Of a stretch of 12,654 nt of DNA, positions 1-6,302 are shown in pieces. The translations under genes and the position numbers were made by a program. The DNA comes from Prolixibacteraceae bacterium UBA5740 (GTDB lineage: Bacteria; Bacteroidota; Bacteroidia; Bacteroidales; Prolixibacteraceae), in assembly GCA_002419285.1 (NCBI GenBank), contig DIFU01000077.1, forward strand, positions 56,910-69,563. The letters are read 5' to 3'. The notes below the pieces were generated by a model. That model worked only from the letters and a program-made list of their open reading frames with translations, had not been told where the DNA came from and did no database searches. Each line of letters begins with the position of its first letter. Position 1 is the stretch's first letter.

Positions 1-1
1 T

Positions 2-37
2 TTTATTAAATCGGGCATCACTGAACCGGCAAAGTAA
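2..37 (+). CDS. possible C-terminal tail of a convergent gene (partial)
   Basis: An open frame enters from the left edge and ends at a TAA at 35-37, giving the tail FIKSGITEPAK. Eleven codons are too few to identify a protein or prove coding. The support is positional: the frame stops about 35 bases before a hairpin that can terminate transcription in both directions, which fits a plus-strand gene converging on the minus-strand DUF1080 gene. An overlapping minus-strand frame from an ATG at 109-111 is also open to the edge, so the strand is not certain. Confidence 0.25.
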   Translation, partial: FIKSGITEPAK

Positions 38-72
38 AAGAAAAAGCTCCAAATCAAGGTGGACAAAAAGCA

Positions 73-107
73 GAAAGTCCGGCTGAATAAAAAACAGCCG
101 GACCTTT
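73..107. terminator. bidirectional intrinsic terminator
   Basis: GTCCGGCTG (77-85) pairs perfectly with CAGCCGGAC (95-103) around a nine-base A/T loop: a 9-bp GC-rich stem. On the minus strand the stem is followed by TTTCTGCTTTTT, giving a U-rich tail just after the DUF1080 gene. On the plus strand it is followed by CTTTT, a weaker tail. The position, between the end of DUF1080 and a possible convergent gene end, supports a shared terminator closing the minus-strand operon. Confidence 0.8.
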
Positions 108-124
108 TCATTCCAGATTCAAAA

Positions 125-883
125 TCAGATTTCGCGTATCCAGATATTTCGGAAACTAACAAGGTCTCCGTGGTCTTGCAAAGAGATTGGACCTTTCCCA
201 TGTGGTTTCACAAAGTATTCTGGCACACCAATATATACCGTAGGCCCACGTACTTCTGCTGCATTTTGAACAACAACTCCATTGTGAATAACAGTGATTC
301 TTGGAGCAACCAGATATGTTCCGTCAGCCTTAAAAACAGGAGCCGTATAAATGATATCATAGGTCTGCCATTCTCCAGGTGGCTTGCATGCATTAACCAT
401 TGGTGCATGGTTTTTATAGATGCTTCCAGCCTGACCATTCCGATAAGTCCTGTTGTTATAATTATCCAGTACCTGCACTTCGTAGATTCCCTGCATAAAA
501 ATACCACTATTGCCACGCCCCTGGCTTTCGCCTTTCACCACAGATGGGGATCTCCATTCGATGTGCAATTGATAATTCTCAAACTCTCTTTTAGTTTTAA
601 TGCCACCGGCGCGGGGAACAACAGTCATCGCTCCATCTTCTATTTTCCATCCGGGTTTGCCTCCATCTCTTTCATTGATCCATTCCTCTTCAAGATTGGT
701 CCCATCAAACAGGACAATTGCATCAGAAGGAGCATCACCATATCGGGCTCCTGGTGTAATGACTTTTACTTCGGGTTCCCATACTTCGGTCATCTCGGGT
801 TTCATTTCCATGGTAGGTTTCTGCTGCGCATATACAACCGATGCGCACACAAAAATCACTGCACTGATAATTACTTTTTTCAT
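125..883 (-). CDS. secreted DUF1080 (3-keto-disaccharide hydrolase domain) protein
   Basis: This 252-residue protein begins with a signal peptide (residues 1-19: lysines, a hydrophobic core, then VVYA before QQ), so it is probably exported to the periplasm or beyond. No convincing lipobox was seen. Residues about 55-252 match the DUF1080/PF06439 lectin-like fold: FDGTNL at 59-64, a central GNSGIFMQGIYEVQVLDNY at 124-142, and GPISLQDHG near 231-239. Family members are linked to cleavage of 3-keto-glycosides or to carbohydrate binding, and many remain uncharacterised. The segment at 20-54 is a charged, proline-containing linker. The gene starts 25 bases after the mutase gene on the same strand and is followed by a strong terminator, so it may be the last gene of the sugar operon. 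Its extracytoplasmic role differs from the cytoplasmic enzymes upstream. Family call is firm; substrate unknown. Confidence 0.88.
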   Translation of the reverse strand: MKKVIISAVIFVCASVVYAQQKPTMEMKPEMTEVWEPEVKVITPGARYGDAPSDAIVLFDGTNLEEEWINERDGGKPGWKIEDGAMTVVPRAGGIKTKREFENYQLHIEWRSPSVVKGESQGRGNSGIFMQGIYEVQVLDNYNNRTYRNGQAGSIYKNHAPMVNACKPPGEWQTYDIIYTAPVFKADGTYLVAPRITVIHNGVVVQNAAEVRGPTVYIGVPEYFVKPHGKGPISLQDHGDLVSFRNIWIREI

Positions 884-908
884 TTTATGTTTTTTTATAA
901 CTAGTTAA

Positions 909-2654
909 CTATAAGCCTAATTCATTGACAATGGCATCAATTCTTGAATCAATGGATGATTCGACACTTTCCAGGTCCTCATAAGATTTTAATTGATCAT
1001 GAACCTCAAAATAGAACTTTATCTTCGGTTCGGTACCGGAAGGCCTAATGGAGATCTTCGTTCCGCCAGTTGTGAAGAATTGTAACACGTTAGACGTGGT
1101 TTTTTGGTCGATGGCTGTTGTTTCACCTGTCAACAAATCGGTCTGGACCAACAACTCATAATCTTTAAGCAGATGAACAGGTGTTCCACCTATTTTCCGA
1201 GGAGGATTGGTCCTGAAACGGGTCATCATCTGTTGAATTTCTTGTGCACCAGACTGACCTTTTCGGGTAACGGAAATGGTTTTTTCTCTGGAGAATCCAT
1301 ACTCAAGGTAGATGTCCATTAGCAATTCATAAAGTGTCTTTCCTTTACTCATGGCCCATGTCACTATTTCAGCCATCATGGCAATGGAAGAAACAGCATC
1401 CTTATCACGGACAAAGTCAGCTGGCAGGAATCCAAAGCTTTCCTCTCCGCCCCCAATATATTTGCGGATGCCTTCATTCTCACGGATTACCTCAGCTATA
1501 TATTTAAAGCCAGTATAAACATCAAAATAATCCACATGATTTTTCCTGGCTATCTCAGTTATCAGCTCAGTCGAAACAATGGTTTTCACTATGAACTCGT
1601 TGCCCTTTAGCGCACCATTCTCCTTCATCTTTGTGATAATGTAATAGATAAACAGAAGAGCTGTTTGATTACCGTTAATGATCACAAACTCTCCTTTCAG
1701 ATTACGGGTAGCCACACCAAGCCGATCACTGTCGGGATCAGTTGCCATAACCACATCAGCATTCACTTCCAAGGCTTTTTCTATAGCCATTTTCATTGCT
1801 GCAGGCTCCTCCGGATTAGGAGAAACGACTGTTGGAAAGTTACCACTCACAACATCCTGTTCGGGTACATTTATAATATTTGTAAATCCGAAAGCACGCA
1901 GTGCCATTGGGACAATCTTTACCCCAGTCCCATGTATTGGAGTATAAACGATTTTTATGTCATGGTATTTCTTTACCAGGTCAGGAGATAAAGAAATGGT
2001 TTTCACCATCTCAATAAATTTCAGGTCGGTTTCTTCTCCCAAAGGTTTAATCAGTTCTTGGGGGCCGTCAAACAGGATGCTTTCATGCTTCATCGACTTC
2101 ACCAACTCGATGATAGCTTCATCATGTGGAGCAACCAACTGGGCTCCGTCATCCCAATACGCCTTATATCCGTTATATTCAGGTGGATTATGGGATGCTG
2201 TCAGGATAATTCCGCTTTGACAACCGTATTCCCTGATTGCATATGACATTTCAGGAGTAGGTCGAAGATCCTCGAAAAGCAACGCCCTTATACCGTTGGC
2301 CGCAAAAATCCCGGCACAGGTCTCTGCAAACAGCCTGCTGTTATTCCGACAATCGTGCCCTATAACCACCTTAATTTCAGGCAAATGCGCAAATGACTCT
2401 TTCAGATAATCTGATAACCCCTGCGTTGCGGCTCCTACCGTGTAAATATTCATGCGGTTCGTTCCTGCTCCCATCACACCTCGCAAACCACCTGTTCCAA
2501 ACTCAAGATCCTTATAAAAAGAATCAATCAGTTCTGTCTTGTTATCATTGTCCAACATCCGCTGCACCTCTTTACGGATAGCTTCATCATAGAATGGGCT
2601 CAACCACAAACGGGCTCTCTCCTCTACTTGTCTAAGCAATTCATTATTGTTCAT
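909..2654 (-). CDS. phosphoglucomutase/phosphomannomutase (phospho-sugar mutase)
   Basis: A 581-residue alpha-D-phosphohexomutase, which interconverts hexose 1- and 6-phosphates through a phosphoserine. All four family signatures are present: TASHNP with the catalytic Ser154, the Mg-binding loop DPDSDR at 306-311, the sugar-binding loop GGEESFG at 402-408, and the phosphate-binding RPSGTEP at 537-543. Length and the N-terminal FGTGGLRG (52-59) fit the longer PGM2-like group common in Bacteroidota rather than the roughly 460-residue ManB/AlgC group. Glucose versus mannose preference cannot be read from sequence. It starts three bases after rfbD on the same strand. That fits a role in supplying glucose-1-phosphate for RfbA, though the enzyme probably also serves central metabolism. 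No Shine-Dalgarno is visible before the ATG. Confidence 0.95.
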   Translation of the reverse strand: MNNNELLRQVEERARLWLSPFYDEAIRKEVQRMLDNDNKTELIDSFYKDLEFGTGGLRGVMGAGTNRMNIYTVGAATQGLSDYLKESFAHLPEIKVVIGHDCRNNSRLFAETCAGIFAANGIRALLFEDLRPTPEMSYAIREYGCQSGIILTASHNPPEYNGYKAYWDDGAQLVAPHDEAIIELVKSMKHESILFDGPQELIKPLGEETDLKFIEMVKTISLSPDLVKKYHDIKIVYTPIHGTGVKIVPMALRAFGFTNIINVPEQDVVSGNFPTVVSPNPEEPAAMKMAIEKALEVNADVVMATDPDSDRLGVATRNLKGEFVIINGNQTALLFIYYIITKMKENGALKGNEFIVKTIVSTELITEIARKNHVDYFDVYTGFKYIAEVIRENEGIRKYIGGGEESFGFLPADFVRDKDAVSSIAMMAEIVTWAMSKGKTLYELLMDIYLEYGFSREKTISVTRKGQSGAQEIQQMMTRFRTNPPRKIGGTPVHLLKDYELLVQTDLLTGETTAIDQKTTSNVLQFFTTGGTKISIRPSGTEPKIKFYFEVHDQLKSYEDLESVESSIDSRIDAIVNELGL

Positions 2655-2657
2655 AGA

Positions 2658-3530
2658 TTATTGTTTTTGAATAAGTTGAATACACTTCATTAAACTGTCA
2701 CGCCAATAGGGTATATCAATTCCATACGTTGCATGTATCTTCGATTTATCCAATACTGAATAGGAAGGTCTCGGAGCGACTGTTGCAAATGCAGAAGATA
2801 AAATTGGTTCTACCTTACAGGAAATGCCAGCAAATTTGTGTATTTCAACAGCAAAATCGTACCAACTGCAGACTCCAAGATTAGAAAAATGGTAAATACC
2901 AGGATTCCAGCTTGCTTTATTTCTCATGCTTACTGTAATAACCTGCCAAATGGCCATTGCGAGGTCTCTGGCGTAGGTAGGAGTACCGGTTTGATCAAAC
3001 ACCACTTTGAGAAGTTCCCTTTCCTGACCCAGCCTAATCATAGTCTTTACGAAATTATTCCCATGATCCGAATAAAGCCAGGAGGTCCGGATAATTACGG
3101 ATTCCGGAAGTTGTTTCAAAACCAAACGTTCACCTTCCAGTTTAGTCTGGCCATAAACACTCTGAGGATTGGGATTATCTTTCTCAGAATAGGGGGTATT
3201 GGCAGTTCCGTCAAAAACATAGTCAGTAGAAATGTGGACAAGCCGGGCTCCTATCTGTCGACAAACAACCGCCAGGTTCTCCGGGCCCAAGGCATTCAAA
3301 CGGTGGGCAGAATCCCGGTCATTTTCTGCCTTGTCAACTGCAGTGTATGCAGCACAATTGACTACAAAGTCGGGCCGGTTATTCCCAAGATATTTTGAAA
3401 CAGCATCCCTATCGGTAATATCCAGCGTATCATAATCCGTCAAATCCATTGTAAAGTCAGAAAAGGAAACTGACATCTCATTCAGGCAAGTCCCCAACTG
3501 GCCATATGCTCCGGTAATCATTACCTTCAT
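2658..3530 (-). CDS. rfbD: dTDP-4-dehydrorhamnose reductase
   Basis: A 290-residue short-chain dehydrogenase that reduces dTDP-4-dehydro-L-rhamnose to dTDP-L-rhamnose with NAD(P)H, the last step of the pathway. The Rossmann glycine motif is GAYGQLG at 7-13. VNCAAYTAVDKAE (57-69) and STDYVFDG (101-108) are family hallmarks. The catalytic pair is Y126/K130 in YGQTK, with T102 as the likely third catalytic residue. Length is normal for RfbD. Its ATG overlaps the TGA of rfbC by four bases (ATGA), so translation of the two is probably coupled. The mutase gene follows after three bases. Confidence 0.96.
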   Translation of the reverse strand: MKVMITGAYGQLGTCLNEMSVSFSDFTMDLTDYDTLDITDRDAVSKYLGNNRPDFVVNCAAYTAVDKAENDRDSAHRLNALGPENLAVVCRQIGARLVHISTDYVFDGTANTPYSEKDNPNPQSVYGQTKLEGERLVLKQLPESVIIRTSWLYSDHGNNFVKTMIRLGQERELLKVVFDQTGTPTYARDLAMAIWQVITVSMRNKASWNPGIYHFSNLGVCSWYDFAVEIHKFAGISCKVEPILSSAFATVAPRPSYSVLDKSKIHATYGIDIPYWRDSLMKCIQLIQKQ

Positions 3531-4090
3531 TTCGTCTGATACTTAAAATTCATGTCTGCTCTGTTGAAAGGAAGGGCTTCAAGGTCTTTAGCTGAAACCA
3601 AGCCTTTTCCAACAGGTATTTGCCAATCAATGGCAAGCTCAGGGTCGTCAAATCTTATGGCTCGCTCAGCTTCCTTGTTGTAATATCCATCACATTTGTA
3701 AGTAAATATTGCCGTTGGGCTTAATACAGAAAACCCATGTGCAAAACCACGGGGAATAAAGAGCTGTCGCTTATTCTCCGATGAAAGTTCAAGTCCAAAC
3801 CATTGTCCGAAAGTTGGGGACCCCTGCCTGATATCAACGGCTACATCATATACGGCACCTGATATCACCCTGACTAGCTTTGCCTGTGCAAATGGCGAAA
3901 TTTGATAGTGAAGTCCTCTTATCACGCCATATGACGAGAATGATTCATTGTCCTGTACAAAAAGACAATCAATGCCATGATTCGACCACTTCTCAGAATG
4001 GAAACTCTCAAAAAAATAACCCCTGGTATCCGAAAAAACGTCTGGTTCAATTATTTTAAGGCCCGACAAAGGGGTATCCACAATATTCAT
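3527..4090 (-). CDS. rfbC: dTDP-4-dehydrorhamnose 3,5-epimerase
   Basis: A 187-residue cupin-fold epimerase acting on dTDP-4-dehydro-6-deoxyglucose at C3 and C5. The catalytic His61 lies in VIRGLHYQ. Asp169 in SAKD matches the second residue of the family's His-Asp pair, and Y131 is a good candidate for the acid tyrosine. DVAVDIRQGSPTFGQW (82-97) and IPRGFAHGF (112-120) are further family blocks. Length is typical. The gene starts two bases after the rfbA stop and overlaps the start of rfbD, placing it firmly in the operon. The order rfbA-rfbC-rfbD is common in bacterial rhamnose loci. Confidence 0.96.
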   Translation of the reverse strand: MNIVDTPLSGLKIIEPDVFSDTRGYFFESFHSEKWSNHGIDCLFVQDNESFSSYGVIRGLHYQISPFAQAKLVRVISGAVYDVAVDIRQGSPTFGQWFGLELSSENKRQLFIPRGFAHGFSVLSPTAIFTYKCDGYYNKEAERAIRFDDPELAIDWQIPVGKGLVSAKDLEALPFNRADMNFKYQTK

Positions 4091-4092
4091 TT

Positions 4093-4974
4093 TCAGAAAG
4101 ATTTGATTTGATTTCCAGCCAATCTCAGCAAATACTGGCCATAAGGATTTTTTCGAAGAGGCTCTGCGAGTTCGAGTAACTGGTCTCGTGAGATAAATCC
4201 TTTCTTAAAGGCAATTTCCTCAATACAGGAAATCTTCAGCCCCTGACGTTGCTCTATTGTCGCAATATAATTTGAGGCTTGAAGCAGACTGTCGAATGTA
4301 CCAGTATCAAGCCAGGCAAATCCACGACCCAGAAGCTTGACATTAAGTCGGCCTTCTTCGAGGTAAAGCCGGTTCAAATCAGTGATTTCAAGCTCACCTC
4401 TGGCTGATGGCTTTAGTGATTTTGCCTTCTGCACCACGTCGTTTGAGTAAAAATACAGACCTGTAACAGCATAATTTGAACGGGGATTTTCTGGTTTTTC
4501 CTCTATGCTGATCACACGCCCCTCCTTGTCAAATTCAACAACCCCATATCTCTCAGGATCATTCACATAATACCCGAATACAATGGCTCCGTCTTCTATT
4601 TTGGCAGCATCTTCAAGAATACTCCTGAAGTTGTATCCATAAAAGATATTGTCACCCAATATCAGGCACACACTATCGTTACCGATGAATTCATCTCCCA
4701 GGATAAACGCCTGAGACAATCCATCCGGGGAAGGCTGAATCTTGTAAGAGATCTTGAGCCCCAGTTGATTTCCATTCCCAAACAGAGATTCATAGAGGTG
4801 AATATCTGTTGGTGTTGAAATAATCAGGATTTCCCTGATTCCGGCAAGCATTAATACTGATAAAGGGTAATAAATCATCGGCTTATCGTACACCGGGATG
4901 ATTTGCTTGGATATGCTGCGGGTTATCGGATAAAGCCGTGTACCTGCACCTCCCGCTAAAATGATTCCTTTCAT
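4093..4974 (-). CDS. rfbA: glucose-1-phosphate thymidylyltransferase
   Basis: A 293-residue nucleotidyltransferase joining dTTP and glucose-1-phosphate into dTDP-glucose, the first step toward dTDP-rhamnose. The N-terminal signature LAGGAGTRLYP (6-16) binds the nucleotide, followed by SKQIIPVYDKP (22-32). LGDN at 106-109 carries the metal-binding Asp108, and WLDTGT at 221-226 carries the second metal ligand Asp223. Length and motifs are those of RmlA enzymes. Family members are often inhibited by dTDP-rhamnose; this cannot be read here. It is preceded by a 71-base gap after the UXS gene, the longest gap among the biosynthetic genes, and could have its own promoter there. Confidence 0.97.
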   Translation of the reverse strand: MKGIILAGGAGTRLYPITRSISKQIIPVYDKPMIYYPLSVLMLAGIREILIISTPTDIHLYESLFGNGNQLGLKISYKIQPSPDGLSQAFILGDEFIGNDSVCLILGDNIFYGYNFRSILEDAAKIEDGAIVFGYYVNDPERYGVVEFDKEGRVISIEEKPENPRSNYAVTGLYFYSNDVVQKAKSLKPSARGELEITDLNRLYLEEGRLNVKLLGRGFAWLDTGTFDSLLQASNYIATIEQRQGLKISCIEEIAFKKGFISRDQLLELAEPLRKNPYGQYLLRLAGNQIKSF

Positions 4975-5033
4975 TTCCTTATGACATTTTATGTATTCAA
5001 CATTTTATTTTGGTCTGGGGCTTAAAATCACAA

Positions 5034-5041
5034 CAAATATA
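5034..5041 (-). promoter_or_regulatory. possible internal -7 promoter box before rfbA
   Basis: On the minus strand this reads TATATTTG, a match to the Bacteroidota -7 consensus TAnnTTTG. It lies about 60 bases upstream of the rfbA ATG, in the 71-base gap after the UXS stop. The nearest TTTG that could serve as a -33 box (plus-strand CAAA at 5067-5070) is 25 bases away, longer than the usual 19-21. It could let rfbA-rfbC-rfbD-mutase be transcribed apart from UXS. An eight-base motif with four fixed positions in AT-rich DNA is weak evidence. Confidence 0.3.
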
Positions 5042-5045
5042 TCCA

Positions 5046-6011
5046 CTATTCGCTTTCAGGTATTCCCAAAAGCAATTGATCAAAATATTCAATGGTTCTC
5101 GACAGTCCGTCCCTAAGCTGTACCAATGGCTTCCATCCGTCGAGCAGCTCCCCTGCCACACGTATATCGGGTTGTCGTCGCATGGGATCGTCCTTGGGCA
5201 GAGGCTGATGGACAATCACTGAAGAACTACCGGTTAAATCCTTTATTTCCTGTGCAAGTTCAATCATGGTATATTCTGAAGGATTGCCCAGATTAACAGG
5301 GCCGGTTATAGGATCAGGCGTTCCCATCATCCGGACAAAGCCTTCAAGAAGGTCATCCACATATTGGAAACTTCTGGTCTGCAATCCGTTTCCATAAATC
5401 GTAATTGGCTCTCCCCTAAGAGCCTGCACGATAAAATTGGACACTACCCTTCCATCATTAACCTCCATTCGAGGACCATACGTATTGAAAATCCTTACAA
5501 TTTTGATTTTAACTCCATTCTGTTGGTGATAGTTGACAAACAGTGATTCGGCGCATCGTTTCCCTTCGTCATAACACGACCGAATACCGATAGGATTTAC
5601 ATTCCCCCAATAGGATTCTACCTGGGGATGAACATCCGGGTCACCATACACTTCGCTGGTGGAAGCTTGCAGAATTTTTGCCTTCACCCGCTTAGCCATG
5701 CCAAGCATATTTATGGCACCCATGACGGAAGTCTTAATGGTCTTTATCGGGTTATATTGATAATGAATAGGTGAGGCAGGGCAGGCAAGGTTATATATTT
5801 CATCAACTTCAGCATAATAAGGCATGGTAACATCGTGTCGTACCAACTCAAACATAGGATTGCCAATCAAATGCCGGATTTTCTGTTTTGATCCAGAGTA
5901 GAAGTTATCAAGACATATAACTTCATGTCCCTCTTTCAGAAGTCGCTCACACAAATGGGAACCTATAAACCCGGCTCCCCCGGTCACTAAAATTCTTTTC
6001 ATTCCATCCAT
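5046..6011 (-). CDS. UDP-glucuronate decarboxylase (UDP-xylose synthase, UXS type)
   Basis: A 321-residue extended short-chain dehydrogenase of the NAD-dependent epimerase/dehydratase family. It has the NAD-binding GGAGFIG at 11-17, STSEVYG at 117-123 and the catalytic Y147/K151 in SCYDEGK. Several stretches are characteristic of UXS rather than of RfbB or GalE: NLACPASPIHYQYNPIKT (74-91), FNTYGPRM and the QTRSFQYVDDL region. UXS enzymes oxidise UDP-glucuronate at C4, decarboxylate it and re-reduce it to UDP-xylose using bound NAD. The protein lacks the N-terminal membrane anchor of eukaryotic forms, so it is cytosolic. An in-frame ATG at 6000-6002 would start at MKRILVTGG, as most relatives do; that start is at least as likely as the upstream one at 6009-6011. 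It is the first gene of the sugar operon, behind a structured leader. Confidence 0.92.
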   Translation of the reverse strand: MDGMKRILVTGGAGFIGSHLCERLLKEGHEVICLDNFYSGSKQKIRHLIGNPMFELVRHDVTMPYYAEVDEIYNLACPASPIHYQYNPIKTIKTSVMGAINMLGMAKRVKAKILQASTSEVYGDPDVHPQVESYWGNVNPIGIRSCYDEGKRCAESLFVNYHQQNGVKIKIVRIFNTYGPRMEVNDGRVVSNFIVQALRGEPITIYGNGLQTRSFQYVDDLLEGFVRMMGTPDPITGPVNLGNPSEYTMIELAQEIKDLTGSSSVIVHQPLPKDDPMRRQPDIRVAGELLDGWKPLVQLRDGLSRTIEYFDQLLLGIPESE

Positions 6012-6020
6012 TCAGAGGTA

Positions 6021-6084
6021 TTTTCAGTAAGCTTCAAACTGAAAATCAGGATTATCGCAAGAAAAAAACCAATCTCCTGATTTT
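6021..6084 (-). promoter_or_regulatory. structured leader of the UXS operon: two overlapping hairpins
   Basis: Read on the minus strand, AAAATCAGGA (6084-6075) pairs perfectly with TCCTGATTTT (6051-6042) around a 23-base U-rich loop. Then TTTTCAGT (6045-6038) pairs perfectly with ACTGAAAA (6028-6021) around a nine-base loop. The two stems share the bases 6042-6045, so they cannot both form in full. The second hairpin ends about ten bases before the first possible UXS start codon. This could affect translation start or transcription of the operon. The stems are AT-rich and of modest strength, and no known riboswitch or JUMPStart sequence was recognised. Confidence 0.4.
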
Positions 6085-6098
6085 TTGCAGGTAAAGAT

Positions 6099-6106
6099 CA
6101 AAAATA
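6099..6106 (-). promoter_or_regulatory. possible -7 promoter box for the UXS operon
   Basis: On the minus strand this reads TATTTTTG, matching TAnnTTTG. Transcription would begin near 6092, just before the first leader hairpin, giving a leader of about 80 bases. No TTTG lies at the usual -33 distance, so the box is incomplete. It is the best candidate seen on this strand of the 291-base divergent region 6012-6302. Confidence 0.3.
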
Positions 6107-6219
6107 GTAAAATCATTAGAGGAAAAAAGAGTAACCCGGCAGCATATCTCCAAAATCGAACAAAAACTATGGTCCATCAATAATTATCTGTATACCAAAC
6201 AAAAAAATACATCAAATTA

Positions 6220-6250
6220 TTTGAAATACAAGCATTAAGTCTTAATTTTG
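6220..6250 (+). promoter_or_regulatory. Bacteroidota-type promoter of rpsA
   Basis: TTTG at 6220-6223, a 19-base spacer, then TAATTTTG at 6243-6250 match both halves of the Bacteroidota sigma-ABfr consensus (TTTG, about 19-21 bases, TAnnTTTG). Transcription would start near 6256, giving an rpsA leader of about 45 bases. A second TAATTTTG lies at 6285-6292 within that leader. Confidence 0.65.
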
Positions 6251-6284
6251 CGGCCGATTTTACAAGAAATAATGTCTAACTTAT

Positions 6285-6292
6285 TAATTTTG
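6285..6292 (+). promoter_or_regulatory. second TAATTTTG box in the rpsA leader
   Basis: The ten bases TTAATTTTGC occur at 6242-6251 and again at 6284-6293, 42 bases apart. The second copy has no TTTG at -33 distance. If used as a promoter it would start transcription only a few bases before the rpsA ATG at 6303, giving a nearly leaderless message. It may instead be a translation-enhancing or regulatory leader element, or chance. Confidence 0.3.
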
Positions 6293-6302
6293 CAACAATT
6301 AC

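Noticed and set aside
1..111. Minus-strand hydrophobic frame from an ATG at 109-111 running off the left edge
   Set aside because: It starts just before and reads through the terminator stem, which makes it an unlikely gene start. It cannot be excluded because the window ends.
59..904. Long open frame on the plus strand antisense to the DUF1080 gene
   Set aside because: Its product is a low-complexity translation without recognisable motifs, and it runs through the terminator hairpin. The minus-strand frame has a signal peptide and clear DUF1080 motifs.
1665..1991. Open plus-strand frames inside the mutase gene
   Set aside because: They are antisense to a gene with all four catalytic signatures intact and show no motif of their own.
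6012..6302. Possible small RNA or JUMPStart-like element in the largest intergenic region
   Set aside because: No JUMPStart/ops core, tRNA fold or known riboswitch was recognised. The region is explained by promoters and leaders of the two divergent operons.
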